The notes under the pieces are model-generated. The model was not told where the DNA came from and did not search any database. It saw only the letters and a list, made by a program, of their open reading frames with translations. Positions 27,130 through 35,965 of a stretch of 64,000 nt of DNA are shown piece after piece (positions within the stretch are counted from its first letter, which is position 1; every line of letters begins with the position of its first letter). The stretch spans positions 21,225-85,224 of the forward strand of contig JAEUUE010000015.1 in NCBI GenBank assembly GCA_016787605.1. The letters run 5' to 3'. This DNA is from Cyclobacteriaceae bacterium (lineage in GTDB: Bacteria > Bacteroidota > Bacteroidia > Cytophagales > Cyclobacteriaceae). Made by a program: the position numbers and the translations under genes.

Positions 27130-27200
27130 GAATTCCTAGAGTTCCAGAGGTTCCAAGGGTTCGAAAAGTTCCAGAGGTTCAACGGTTCAAGGTTCAACAG
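27130..27200. repeat. Array of 9-bp GGTTCCAAN units
   Basis: About six to seven 9-bp units (GAGTTCCAG, AGGTTCCAA, AAGTTCCAG, AGGTTCAAC) decay toward the sugar-transferase end. Same unit and orientation as the array at 25421. The rest of the gap (27201-27277) shows nothing recognisable. Confidence 0.8.
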
Positions 27201-27277
27201 TTGGAAAGTTAGGGGATTTGTTTGGGAGGGCGAAACTCCGGAATGAAAACGTGGAGGCCGCGGACGTGGAGAACCAG

Positions 27278-27865
27278 TCAGTTGGAGCCGGTGAATGGTA
27301 GCTCTTCGAGGGAGGTGTCTTTCCGGAACGAAAGCAGCAGTTGAAAGGTCTTGAAGATGATCTTCAGGTCCACCCAGAAGGACTGGTGGTCGACGTACCA
27401 GTTATCCAGTTCGAACTTCTTCGTCCAGGGGATGCCGTGGCGGCCATTGACCTGGGCCCAGCCGGTGATCCCGGGCCTGACCGCAAATCGCTTCCGCTGT
27501 TCAGCCGAAAAGAGGGGTTGATAGGCGACCGGCAAAGGCCTCGGGCCCACCAGCGACATCTCCCCTTTCAGGACATTCCAGAGTTGGGGAAGCTCATCGA
27601 GGCTGAGAAACCGGAGCATGGATCCCAAGACGAACTTCCTCTTATCCAGGGGCAGCTGCTCATCTTGTTTCAGGGTCCGGAATTTGTAAAGCACAAATGC
27701 CCTCTCATTCTTACCTAACCGCTCCTGCCGGAAGAACAGGGATCGCTCGCCGGTGAGGAGGTAAAGAAGTCCAACGAGCAGAAAGAGCCAGCTCAGCAGC
27801 ACCAGCAGAATCGCTGCTGCGAGGGTATCCCCCAAACTCTTTATAAAAGAGTAGACTGAACTCAT
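27278..27865 (-). CDS. Initiating sugar-phosphate transferase (PglC/WcaJ-C type)
   Basis: 195 aa. Transfers a sugar phosphate from an NDP-sugar to undecaprenyl phosphate. A single N-terminal re-entrant helix (about 12-38), then the FFRQERLGK, YKFRTLK and DELPQLWNVLKGEMSLVGPRPL blocks with the Asp-Glu catalytic pair, and GITGWAQVNGRHGI. Size and the ITGWAQVNGR block fit PglC-type enzymes. It neighbours the PglD- and PglE-like genes, so the acceptor sugar may be bacillosamine-like. Confidence 0.93.
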   Translation of the reverse strand: MSSVYSFIKSLGDTLAAAILLVLLSWLFLLVGLLYLLTGERSLFFRQERLGKNERAFVLYKFRTLKQDEQLPLDKRKFVLGSMLRFLSLDELPQLWNVLKGEMSLVGPRPLPVAYQPLFSAEQRKRFAVRPGITGWAQVNGRHGIPWTKKFELDNWYVDHQSFWVDLKIIFKTFQLLLSFRKDTSLEELPFTGSN

Positions 27866-27907
27866 CTCTGCGCCTCCGCGCCTCTGCGGTTTACTACTTG
27901 CCTCATC

Positions 27908-28498
27908 CTATTTAAAGATATGAACGATTGTCAGCACAATGATCCTCACATCCGTCCAGAACGACTGCTCCCGGATGTATTTGAGGTTCAGCTCCAGTTT
28001 CTTCGGGAGAATCTCCTTCACATAGAAGTCAATGGGATCCTGCTTCCCTTCGAGCAGCTCGTTTTCATTCCGGAACTCCAGGGAGGCATAATCCGTAATC
28101 CCGGGGGTGACCTCGATTACCTTACGCTGATCTCCCTGGTAGAGATCCACAAATCGCTTCAACTCCGGCCGGGGGCCCACCAGCGACATCTCCCCTTTCA
28201 AGACATTGATCAGCTGGGGCAATTCATCCAGTTTAAACCGGCGCAGGAAGTACCCGACGGAGGTGATCCGTGGATCCCGCTGACCCACGGTAATCGCCGT
28301 GGCCTTGTCGGCCCCCACCCGCATAGTGCGGAACTTGAATAACCGGAAGATCATACCTCCCCTGCCCACCCGTTCCTGGAGGTAGAACACCGGGCCGCGG
28401 CTATCGACCTTGATAGCGGCGGCGAAAACCAAAAAAAATGGAGCCAGTATCACCAGCCCCACCGCGGAGACTACCAGGTCGAGAAGTCGTTTAGCCAT
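27908..28498 (-). CDS. Second initiating sugar-phosphate transferase
   Basis: 196 aa. Blocks FYLQERVGRGG, FKFRTMR, DELPQLINVLKGEMSLVGPRPE and ITDYASLEF mark the same superfamily as the preceding entry, but with YASLEFRNE replacing the WAQVNGR block. The paralogues are not a simple duplication: they differ in C-terminal half and probably in donor sugar. It overlaps the aminotransferase gene by 8 bp. Confidence 0.92.
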   Translation of the reverse strand: MAKRLLDLVVSAVGLVILAPFFLVFAAAIKVDSRGPVFYLQERVGRGGMIFRLFKFRTMRVGADKATAITVGQRDPRITSVGYFLRRFKLDELPQLINVLKGEMSLVGPRPELKRFVDLYQGDQRKVIEVTPGITDYASLEFRNENELLEGKQDPIDFYVKEILPKKLELNLKYIREQSFWTDVRIIVLTIVHIFK

Positions 28499-29714
28499 TC
28501 CTCATCACCCCGTTGTATGCATCGACAACGGCATTCACAATGTATTCAATTTTTTTCTGATCCAGTTCGGGATAGACCGGCAACGAGATTTCCCGCGAAT
28601 ACGAATCGTAGGCCACCGGGTATTCATGGATGGCATAGCCCCGCTCCCTGAAAACCGTAAGCAAGGGAAGCGGCTGGAAATGCACATTCACCGAAGCGCC
28701 CGTCGTTGAGATGCGGTCAATCATGGCATCCCGCTGCGACTCTGTAATTCCTTTTATTCGCAAGGCGTAGACATGGCAAGAAGAGGACTTCACCTCCGAC
28801 TGGAACGGCGGAAGTTCGGACCAGGGATGTGGCGACAGCAAGGCATTATAGGTTTTGAAGACCCGTTCCCGCTCGGGCAGAATAAGCGATTGGTATTTGC
28901 GAAGTTGCGCCAGTCCGATGGCCGCACAGATATCGGGCATGTTCATCTTGAACCCAGGGTACACGATATCGTACTTCCAGCCGGCCCCCTGCGACTTGGC
29001 CAGCGCATCTTTGGTCTGGCCATTGAGAGACCAGAGCTTCAGGGTACGGTACACCTCCTCGTGGTCAAAGTCGGCCGCGGGGAGGTTGATACACATGGCG
29101 CCGCCTTCCGCCGTGGTGACGTTCTTCACCGCATGGAAGGAGAACACCGTGAAGTCGGCCCAGTTGCCCGTGGGCTTTCCGTGGTACGATGCGCCGATGC
29201 TGTGCGCCGCGTCGGAGAGGATCATCACCCGTCCGAGTTTTCGCTGGGTTTCAGTAGCCGGCGCAAACTGCTTTCGTATGGCAGGTTCGTTGACGATCTC
29301 AAGGATGGTCGTGTAGTCGCAGGGCCACCCGGCGATATCGACGGGGATAATAGCTTTCGTCCGTGCCGTGATCGCCTTCCGGACCGCTGCCGTATCCATA
29401 TTGAAGTCTGTGCCGCAATCGACCATGACCGGTGTGGCACCCAGGTGCATGACGGCGAGTGCGGTGGCGGCATACGTATAGGCCGGGACAATCACCTCAT
29501 CGCCGCGGGTAACCCCGTACCAATGAAGAAGCAACAGGAGGCCCGAGGTGGCCGAGTTGCAGCAGGCGACAGAGGAAACTCCGGTCTGCTCAGCGACCAG
29601 CTGTTCCAACGCCTTCACCCGCGGCCCGGAGGTGATCCATCCGGAATCCAGGGCGTCCATGACCTCCTTGCGGATGTCGTCGTCGATGAAGGGGGGTGAG
29701 AAGGAGATAATCAC
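28491..29714 (-). CDS. PLP-dependent sugar aminotransferase (DegT/DnrJ family)
   Basis: 407 aa from a GTG at 29714. NSATSGLLLLLHWYGV, SDAAHSIGASYHGK and Lys197 in FSFHAVKNVTTAEGG mark the ArnB/PseC-type group. It is distinct from the PglE-like paralogue at 24286. It probably builds a second aminosugar for one of the two initiating transferases. Its stop overlaps the following transferase by 8 bp. Confidence 0.92.
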   Translation of the reverse strand: MIISFSPPFIDDDIRKEVMDALDSGWITSGPRVKALEQLVAEQTGVSSVACCNSATSGLLLLLHWYGVTRGDEVIVPAYTYAATALAVMHLGATPVMVDCGTDFNMDTAAVRKAITARTKAIIPVDIAGWPCDYTTILEIVNEPAIRKQFAPATETQRKLGRVMILSDAAHSIGASYHGKPTGNWADFTVFSFHAVKNVTTAEGGAMCINLPAADFDHEEVYRTLKLWSLNGQTKDALAKSQGAGWKYDIVYPGFKMNMPDICAAIGLAQLRKYQSLILPERERVFKTYNALLSPHPWSELPPFQSEVKSSSCHVYALRIKGITESQRDAMIDRISTTGASVNVHFQPLPLLTVFRERGYAIHEYPVAYDSYSREISLPVYPELDQKKIEYIVNAVVDAYNGVMRNG

Positions 29715-29756
29715 GCTTTCTTAACGAGTAGAATTTAACGAATGCGAACTCAATTC

Positions 29757-30128
29757 CTAGAAGGGGTTCTCAAGGTCCTTAGCTTCAAAAGTCCGGTGTC
29801 GCTGCCGAAACAGCGTTGGCGCATCTCGTAAATGTATTTGCAGTGGATCTCCCTTCCTGAACAAGCTTGATACTCCTGCAATCGGCCAGAGAAACAAAAA
29901 GAAAACGAGCGTCAGTAGTATGTTGGGAATAATTAATCCAAGAATGTGGGCCAGTTTCATCCAGACCGAATCAATGTGCTGTGCGATACGGCTTGACAAA
30001 AGGGAAACTATACCGACAGAAAGACTTGCATAAAGCCAACCGGGATGTTGCGTTACCCAAAAAACAAGCATCAACCCAACGGTAATCACGAGTACCGTCT
30101 GAATCGCCTTCTGTTCCTTGTTTTTCAT
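29757..30128 (-). CDS. SxtJ-like membrane protein
   Basis: 123 aa from the ATG at 30128, which is chosen because a longer frame to 30260 would run through the 49-aa gene. Hydrophobic segments about 12-26, 32-45 and 60-86, and a polar C-terminus. I recall SxtJ-like proteins as companions of carbamoyltransferases in glycan and toxin clusters. Function is unknown. It starts 2 bp after the stop of the DUF5989-like gene. Confidence 0.75.
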   Translation of the reverse strand: MKNKEQKAIQTVLVITVGLMLVFWVTQHPGWLYASLSVGIVSLLSSRIAQHIDSVWMKLAHILGLIIPNILLTLVFFLFLWPIAGVSSLFRKGDPLQIHLRDAPTLFRQRHRTFEAKDLENPF

Positions 30129-30130
30129 TA

Positions 30131-30280
30131 CTAAAACAGTGTGTAAATAAAAGGAGCTAAAGCACTTCCGCCGCCGAAGACAATCAATAACCCCAAGAGT
30201 AACAACACAATGATAATCGGTGTAAGCCAGTACTTTTTCCTGTGCTTCATAAACATCCACAAATCTTCAAGGAATTCCAT
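30131..30280 (-). CDS. DUF5989-type small membrane protein (49 aa)
   Basis: A 49-codon gene reads MEFLEDLWMFMKHRKKYWL, then a single membrane helix (about 20-38) and a short Gly/Ser tail ending FIYTLF. It starts 1 bp after the carbamoyltransferase stop and ends 2 bp before the SxtJ-like start, so it is in the same operon. The LWxFxKxRKKYWLxPI pattern and the context match the DUF5989 family. The proposed role is a membrane subunit or anchor for the carbamoyltransferase; that is inference. Confidence 0.85.
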   Translation of the reverse strand: MEFLEDLWMFMKHRKKYWLTPIIIVLLLLGLLIVFGGGSALAPFIYTLF

Positions 30281-30281
30281 T

Positions 30282-32147
30282 TTAATCAGGTTTAAAATTA
30301 TGCCTCCAGCGTTCGCGATTATGCCAATCCGGTTGATCCTCTTTCAGGTAAACATACTGGCCAATGACAAGAACATCCATCTCGGTGCTCATAAAGCAGC
30401 GATAAGCGTCTTCCGGGGTGCACACAATAGGCTCGCCACGCACATTAAAGCTAGTATTGACGACTACTCCATAGCCCGTAAGCTCTTTGAATGAATTGAT
30501 TAGCTGCCAATACAGAGGATTTGTTTCGCGATGTACCGTTTGAACACGTGCGGAGAAATCAAGATGGGTAACCGACTGGATATCGCTGCGCATGTAATAC
30601 AACCGATCCCATAGGGACTGCTTATGGTAATCAGCTGGCAAAGGGAATCTCCTTCTTTCCTGAACCGGCGCCACGAGCAGCATATACGGAGAAGGGGAAC
30701 TTAACGTAAAGTAGGCCTCTGTATCTTCCGCCAATACGGACGGCGCAAAAGGACGGAAGCCTTCACGATACTTGATTTTGAGGTTAAGTTTCCTTTGCAT
30801 TTCCGGATTGCGTGGGTCTCCCAAAATGCTACGATTGCCCAAGGCGCGGGGACCGAACTCCATTCTTCCCTGGAACCAGCCCACAACATTTCCCTGTGCG
30901 AGTTTATTGGCGGTCAACCGGGTCAACTCCCCAGAATCCTGAATCCGGGTATACACAGCTTTCACTTTTCGACTCATCAACTCAATCTCCTTATCGGAAT
31001 AGGAAGGCCCCAAATACGAACCCTTCATAGTGTCATAAAATCCTGGCTGTACGCGCTCTTCACCGAAATAGATGTGACTTGCCGCCAGGGCTGCTCCTAA
31101 AGCGCCCCCGGCATCTCCTGCGGCCGGTTGAATGTAGATGTCATGAAACAGATTCTCTCGCAAAAGCTTACCATTAGCCACACAGTTGAGGGCTACTCCT
31201 CCTGCCAAACAAACCTTATCAGCCCCCGTCAACCGCTTTGCCTCGTGGGCCAACTTCAGGACAATTTCCTCCGTTACCTGTTGGATCGCAAGGGCCAGAT
31301 TACAATGACGTTGCTGCAACTCACCTTCCGGGGTCCTTCGGGGGAAACCGAACAGCTTCTGCCACTTCCTTTCATGCACCATACGTAGGCCGGTAGCATA
31401 ATTGAACATGGATTGATTTAACCAAACCGATCCGTCCTCTTTAATGGCCACTACGTGCGCCTTGATCAGATCCACAAACTTTCGGGTTTCATCGGCATTC
31501 GGATTGCCATAAGGCGCAAGGCCCATCAATTTGTACTCGCCTGAGTTGACGGTAAACCCGAGGTAATAGGTAAACGCACTATATAATAGTCCCACAGAAT
31601 GGGGAAACTCTAATTCTCTAAAAAACTCAATCTTCCTTCCTTGGCCCCTGCCGATAGCTGTTGTACACCATTCCCCCACCCCGTCAACCGTTACGATAGC
31701 AGCTGTGTCAAAGCCGGAGGCGTAGAATGCACTGGCAGCATGTGATAGGTGATGCTCAGGAAAAAGTAACTTCAATTTGTTACGATCGTAGGGCTCAACT
31801 TCCCGGAGGCCCTGATAGAGCAACCTCTTTAAGAACATTTTTTCGCGCAGCCAAACCGGAATAGCTTTGAGAAAAGAAACCAGGCCCCTAGGAGAAAAAG
31901 CATAGTAGGTTTCAAGCAATCGCTCAAATTTCAATAACGGCTTGTCGTAAAATACAACAGCATCCAATTCATTGATATGAAGTCCAGCCTCATCAAGACA
32001 ATACTGAACTGAATTTCGAGGAAAACTGGGAGTGTGTTTTTCTCGTGTAAACCGTTCTTCCTGCGCAGCTGCAATAATCTCCCCACCCACTACAACAGCA
32101 GCTGCTGAATCGTGATAGAAGGCCGAAATTCCCAGAATTTTTTTCAT
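30282..32147 (-). CDS. Carbamoyltransferase (NodU/CmcH family)
   Basis: 621 aa. Uses carbamoyl phosphate and ATP to O-carbamoylate a sugar hydroxyl. N-terminal Kae1-like domain: MKKILGISAFYHDSAAAVV, the EERFTREKHTPSFP loop, and HHLSHAASAFYASGF with metal-binding His residues. The C-terminal YrdC-like domain has RMEFGPRALGNRSIL and FNVRGEPIVCTPEDAYRCF. The start overlaps the methyltransferase stop by 4 bp. A carbamoylated polysaccharide is the simplest reading, followed by the DUF5989 and SxtJ-like genes. Confidence 0.92.
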   Translation of the reverse strand: MKKILGISAFYHDSAAAVVVGGEIIAAAQEERFTREKHTPSFPRNSVQYCLDEAGLHINELDAVVFYDKPLLKFERLLETYYAFSPRGLVSFLKAIPVWLREKMFLKRLLYQGLREVEPYDRNKLKLLFPEHHLSHAASAFYASGFDTAAIVTVDGVGEWCTTAIGRGQGRKIEFFRELEFPHSVGLLYSAFTYYLGFTVNSGEYKLMGLAPYGNPNADETRKFVDLIKAHVVAIKEDGSVWLNQSMFNYATGLRMVHERKWQKLFGFPRRTPEGELQQRHCNLALAIQQVTEEIVLKLAHEAKRLTGADKVCLAGGVALNCVANGKLLRENLFHDIYIQPAAGDAGGALGAALAASHIYFGEERVQPGFYDTMKGSYLGPSYSDKEIELMSRKVKAVYTRIQDSGELTRLTANKLAQGNVVGWFQGRMEFGPRALGNRSILGDPRNPEMQRKLNLKIKYREGFRPFAPSVLAEDTEAYFTLSSPSPYMLLVAPVQERRRFPLPADYHKQSLWDRLYYMRSDIQSVTHLDFSARVQTVHRETNPLYWQLINSFKELTGYGVVVNTSFNVRGEPIVCTPEDAYRCFMSTEMDVLVIGQYVYLKEDQPDWHNRERWRHNFKPD

Positions 32148-32983
32148 CCTTTATCTAAAACTACCATGATATTGCCAGCCGTCAACTCCTCCTCCGAAAA
32201 TATCCTAAAATCCTCATGGATCCTTTCCGGCAATTTTTGCCCAGGGCGAGCCGACTTGTACGATAGGTAACGAACCCGGAATCCGCAATGCTTAAACATG
32301 TCGATATACTGAGGGAGCCGCCATCGGTTATGATAATCAAAACGCGTTTGAATGCTATCCCACATCCCCTGTGAATATCGGAGAAAATCCCAAAGCGACA
32401 GCGAGTGATCGGAATAAGCCCGGTGATCGCTCGGTGAAATCTGATGTATAACAAATCCTCCATGCTTCAAATAGGAGTAGGCCTGTTGATGAATTGACTT
32501 CAGATCAGCAGGCGAAACGTGCTCGAGTACATTGCGCGAAACCAGCACATCCAAGTCGGATAAGTCTGCCATCTCCAGAATGTTGGTTTGAGGGAAGTAC
32601 CGGACCGAGCGAGGAAGATGATTTGGTAACGAAATACCCTTTCTACTGCTAATGAAACGATTATACTCTCTGATTCTTCCGGCCTGGAAATGGGCGTTAA
32701 TATCAAAAGTCAAAACTTCTGCTGCCTGGTGATCAAAAACAAGTTCATACGGCAACACGGGTAGCCAACCTGATCCTATTTCCACGACCCGCTTACCAGC
32801 AAAAGCAAATCCCTGCTCGGCCGCCAGCTTAACAAATCGGTTGACTGTATCCATCTGGCTCGTATACTCTGCTTCAATCGACTTTGCTATCGCGTTCTGA
32901 AACCGGTGATAGATATAATCGCCCCACTTTGTAGGGAGTTGTTGCAGCAACTTAAAAACTAGGCTCTTCAGACGGTGGTTCAT
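32144..32983 (-). CDS. Class I SAM-dependent methyltransferase
   Basis: 279 aa from the ATG at 32983, which overlaps the upstream glycosyltransferase stop by 4 bp; the longer frame into that gene is rejected. Motif I is VVEIGSGWLPVLPYELVF, post-I EVLTFDINAHF, and motif IV-like LDVLVSRNVLEHVSP. The GSGWLP glycine loop and a DLxVSRxxLEHV block mark a methyltransferase. Probably methylates the glycan or a lipid-linked sugar; target unknown. Confidence 0.85.
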   Translation of the reverse strand: MNHRLKSLVFKLLQQLPTKWGDYIYHRFQNAIAKSIEAEYTSQMDTVNRFVKLAAEQGFAFAGKRVVEIGSGWLPVLPYELVFDHQAAEVLTFDINAHFQAGRIREYNRFISSRKGISLPNHLPRSVRYFPQTNILEMADLSDLDVLVSRNVLEHVSPADLKSIHQQAYSYLKHGGFVIHQISPSDHRAYSDHSLSLWDFLRYSQGMWDSIQTRFDYHNRWRLPQYIDMFKHCGFRVRYLSYKSARPGQKLPERIHEDFRIFSEEELTAGNIMVVLDKG

Positions 32984-33927
32984 AATGTTGGCTTTCGGAA
33001 CAACCCAACCCAGAAACCTAATCCGTAGGCGATATGTAATGTGGGGTATACGGCAATCATCGCAATTCGAACAGGCCACGAGTCTCCGCGCCGGACATAG
33101 CCAATTGTAAACAAAACATACGTGACCAGTGGAGAAAAGGCCCACGCTCGTAGTAGCCCAATCAAGAAAGGCAATGACAGCAAATAGGCAACAAATAGTG
33201 CAGGTATAAGATGCCGCAACCGAAGTTGTGATCTTACTTTTTGCAAAACCAGGGGTTTAAACAACCCGTAGCCAAAATACTGGGTAAAGAGGCTACGCAC
33301 TGAATTGCGTGGATAATAGATCGATCGAATAACGGGGCTCTGGTAAATTTTGAGGCCAGCAGCCTTCGCCCGGTAATGAAATTCATCGTCTTGGTTACGC
33401 CACATCTGCTCATCAAAATGACCAATCTTCTCAAACACGCTCCGCTTCCACGCCCCCAGATAAACAGAATCGGTCAGACCTTCATACTCTTCAAAATGGA
33501 AACTGCTGTTGCCCACCCCAAAACGGGAAGAAGTGGCTTTAGCCACCGCTCTTTGAAACGAATTCTCGCCCACTGCGCGCATCGGTCCACCGACTATATC
33601 GGCTCCAGTCCTTGCAAACGTGGCAAGCACAGCCGTCAGGTAGTCGGGCGCATAGGCGGTGTGGGCATCCCAGCGAACTATGTAATCACCCTTGCAGTGT
33701 GGTAGAGCAAGATTGAGAGCATAAGGAACATACCGGTTCGGATTCTCCAGCAGTCGTACCGACGAATCTTTCCGCATATAATCGGAAACAATCGCGCATG
33801 TCCGGTCGGTAGACCCGCCGTCTATTACAAGCAACTCCTTTTCCACAGGCGCCATTTTCGAGTACGTCTCAAGCAGGAAACCTACGTAACCCTCTTCATT
33901 AAAAACAGGACAGATTATACTGATCAT
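32980..33927 (-). CDS. Glycosyltransferase family 2
   Basis: 315 aa. GT-A fold: MISIICPVFNEEGYVGFLLE, then LLVIDGGSTDRTCAIV and the DAHTAYAPDYL region (DxD replaced by WDAHTA). After the catalytic part, C-terminal hydrophobic helices (about 240-310, LFVAYLLSLPFLIGLL and AYGLGFWVGLF) anchor it to the membrane. The ExoM/ succinoglycan-type GT2 with membrane tail fits. It is coupled to the methyltransferase downstream. Confidence 0.88.
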   Translation of the reverse strand: MISIICPVFNEEGYVGFLLETYSKMAPVEKELLVIDGGSTDRTCAIVSDYMRKDSSVRLLENPNRYVPYALNLALPHCKGDYIVRWDAHTAYAPDYLTAVLATFARTGADIVGGPMRAVGENSFQRAVAKATSSRFGVGNSSFHFEEYEGLTDSVYLGAWKRSVFEKIGHFDEQMWRNQDDEFHYRAKAAGLKIYQSPVIRSIYYPRNSVRSLFTQYFGYGLFKPLVLQKVRSQLRLRHLIPALFVAYLLSLPFLIGLLRAWAFSPLVTYVLFTIGYVRRGDSWPVRIAMIAVYPTLHIAYGLGFWVGLFRKPTL

Positions 33928-33930
33928 TCC

Positions 33931-34659
33931 TTACTTGCTCGCAACACCGCCACCCACATAGCACCAACGCTTTGGAAGAAACACAATAGCCGTCTTATTG
34001 ACAACGTTAATAATCCAGGAAAAGAGGCTACTTTTTCCTCCAAAAGAAAGAAAGCCAAATGGGACAAAATCAAACGAACGAAAATCCGAAAATAAATACC
34101 GGTATTCTTCTAATGATAAATACCTCCAATTCCTACGCAGCCTCCTGTCCCTATGCAATAGCATGTGCAGTGGTGACCCCTGGAGATTTTCGGCCGACAA
34201 AAAGACTCCACCTGTTTTAAGAATTCGTCTAATCTCCGCAACCGCTCGATATTGATTCTCAAGTGTTCGACTCCCCCTATCCTGATAGTGAAACTTGAGT
34301 CCGCCTAATACTGATTTTGCTGCTACTATATCGAAAGAATCCTTGCCAAATGGCAGCCGGAATACATCTAACTGTTCATACTGAATTCTATCTTGAACAT
34401 TGTATTTCGCATGCAGCTCCTTTGCCCGAACAGAGGGGGGCTTTATATCCGAACAAACCACCTGAAACCCGAGCAGGGCAAACCAGAGACTCAAACCACC
34501 ATTTCGCTCACCAATACATAAAACTCTTGTATTCATTACATCAAACTGTTGGAGTGTCGGTGTCCATACGGCAAGGCATTGTGCCCACACGTTGACGTCC
34601 CATTCGATGATGTCATGGATCAACTCTTGCGTTAAAGAAACTGGCAAAGGTCTAATCAT
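33931..34659 (-). CDS. Class I SAM-dependent methyltransferase
   Basis: 242 aa from the ATG at 34659; a TTG at 34674 is possible. Motif I is VLCIGERNGGLSLWFALLGFQ, an unusual variant with CIGERNGG instead of a plain GxGxG. FDIVAAKSVLGGLK and RRILKTGGVFLSAENLQG follow. C-terminal hydrophobic residues (about 200-235, LFSWIINVVNKTAIVFL) suggest peripheral membrane contact. It overlaps the CapK-like gene by 8 bp, so the two may modify the same substrate. Confidence 0.8.
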   Translation of the reverse strand: MIRPLPVSLTQELIHDIIEWDVNVWAQCLAVWTPTLQQFDVMNTRVLCIGERNGGLSLWFALLGFQVVCSDIKPPSVRAKELHAKYNVQDRIQYEQLDVFRLPFGKDSFDIVAAKSVLGGLKFHYQDRGSRTLENQYRAVAEIRRILKTGGVFLSAENLQGSPLHMLLHRDRRLRRNWRYLSLEEYRYLFSDFRSFDFVPFGFLSFGGKSSLFSWIINVVNKTAIVFLPKRWCYVGGGVASK

Positions 34660-35965
34660 GGATTTCAGACACAAAATGCCGAAGCTTCATACTTGGAGTT
34701 GTGGGTATTTCAGTCACATACCGAAACTCAACACTAAACTCTTCACCCAAATAGTGACAAACGGTTTTTGCAATTATCTCCTCCTCTGACCTTGATAAAT
34801 GACGTTTGGCTACCACATCAAAGACAAAATGATCCAATCGTGTCTGCCGCACTCTAAACTCATTCATCAACACACCATACCGCTCTAACAAACTTCTGGA
34901 GATATAATAGAATGAAAAGCCTGCAGCTATCTTGCCCGATGGGAAGCGGATCACATCATTTGTTCGCCCCTGTAACGAAGTGATCACAGACCTGCCCTTG
35001 TGCTTTGATAAAGTTACCAGATCACCGAGGCGGTAGCGGATCAATGGGAAGGCCGTATTAAATAGTGAAGTACATACAATCTCCGGAAGGCCGTCAGGCC
35101 CGTCCAACTGTTCGAAGAGAAATAACTCGTCTACACACTCAAGCGATTCAAGAGAATTGCCAAAAGCAAGTAGGCCCAACTCGGAAGCTCCATATTCGAT
35201 GAAAACCGGAACCCCCATCTGCTGTTCGATGATCAATTTATCATATGCGCCACATGTCTCTGATGTCACTATCACCGATCGTAACGACTTTACATATTCT
35301 GCACACACAATCCCCTTACGCTTTAGAAACTCAGCAAAAAGCACAATGGCAGAAGTATAGCCGTATATAAACTCGATCTCCCGGGCTTGAATAGACTCGA
35401 GAAACTTGTTAAAAGCACCATCAGAAAGGTCGTACACCGGAAGCCGGATACGATCCATCACACGATCCTTCAAATGTTCAAAACTTCTATCCAAAAAACT
35501 CTTCGGCACACCATACAACCGACCTTGGGGCGAGGACAATCTGAGCCCAGCTCTCTCATACCAATAGGCAATCGAAGCCCATGTTAGGCCATGGCTAAAC
35601 TTGTCCTTTGCAAAGAAGAACGGATGACCGGATGAACCCGAAGTACTCGAAACATAAAGCGAGTGTTGCCGCTTTCTCGCAGGTAGCGATAGAAGATCGG
35701 TTAACGGACGTTGAAAATCACCTTTCTTCAAAAAGGGTAAATCATCCCATTGTCTAACCTCGGAAATTCCGGCTATGGATCGATAGAACTCATTGTTCCG
35801 TAAATGATAGTTAGCAATCATAATGGAACGATCTTTTTGCCAGCCAATGAAATCATCCGGAGACAGAGAACGGATTCTCGCGAATTCATCCACCGCAGAA
35901 GAAAACGAAAAACCCCTTACCTCTAGAAGCAACTCAAATAAACTCACGCCAAAATGGGTTGCCAT
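34652..35965 (-). CDS. CapK/phenylacetate-CoA-ligase-like adenylate-forming protein
   Basis: 437 aa. The ATP-binding loop YVSSTSGSSGHPFFF near residue 100, YGYTSAIVLFAEFLK, EYGASELGLLA and FPLIRYRLGDLVTL match the PaaK/CapK adenylate-forming superfamily. In capsule loci such proteins are thought to activate a carboxylic acid for addition to the glycan; the substrate is unknown. It overlaps glycosyltransferase and methyltransferase genes at both ends, which argues for a glycan-decoration role rather than phenylacetate catabolism. Confidence 0.88.
   Translation of the reverse strand: MATHFGVSLFELLLEVRGFSFSSAVDEFARIRSLSPDDFIGWQKDRSIMIANYHLRNNEFYRSIAGISEVRQWDDLPFLKKGDFQRPLTDLLSLPARKRQHSLYVSSTSGSSGHPFFFAKDKFSHGLTWASIAYWYERAGLRLSSPQGRLYGVPKSFLDRSFEHLKDRVMDRIRLPVYDLSDGAFNKFLESIQAREIEFIYGYTSAIVLFAEFLKRKGIVCAEYVKSLRSVIVTSETCGAYDKLIIEQQMGVPVFIEYGASELGLLAFGNSLESLECVDELFLFEQLDGPDGLPEIVCTSLFNTAFPLIRYRLGDLVTLSKHKGRSVITSLQGRTNDVIRFPSGKIAAGFSFYYISRSLLERYGVLMNEFRVRQTRLDHFVFDVVAKRHLSRSEEEIIAKTVCHYLGEEFSVEFRYVTEIPTTPSMKLRHFVSEIHD

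Noticed and set aside
28773-29699. 308-aa plus-strand open frame
   Set aside because: Antisense to an aminotransferase with an intact PLP lysine; Arg/Gly/His-rich translation is not protein-like.
32984-33145. Longer N-terminus of the methyltransferase at 32144
   Set aside because: The extension runs inside the upstream glycosyltransferase gene; the ATG at 32983 gives the usual 4-bp overlap.
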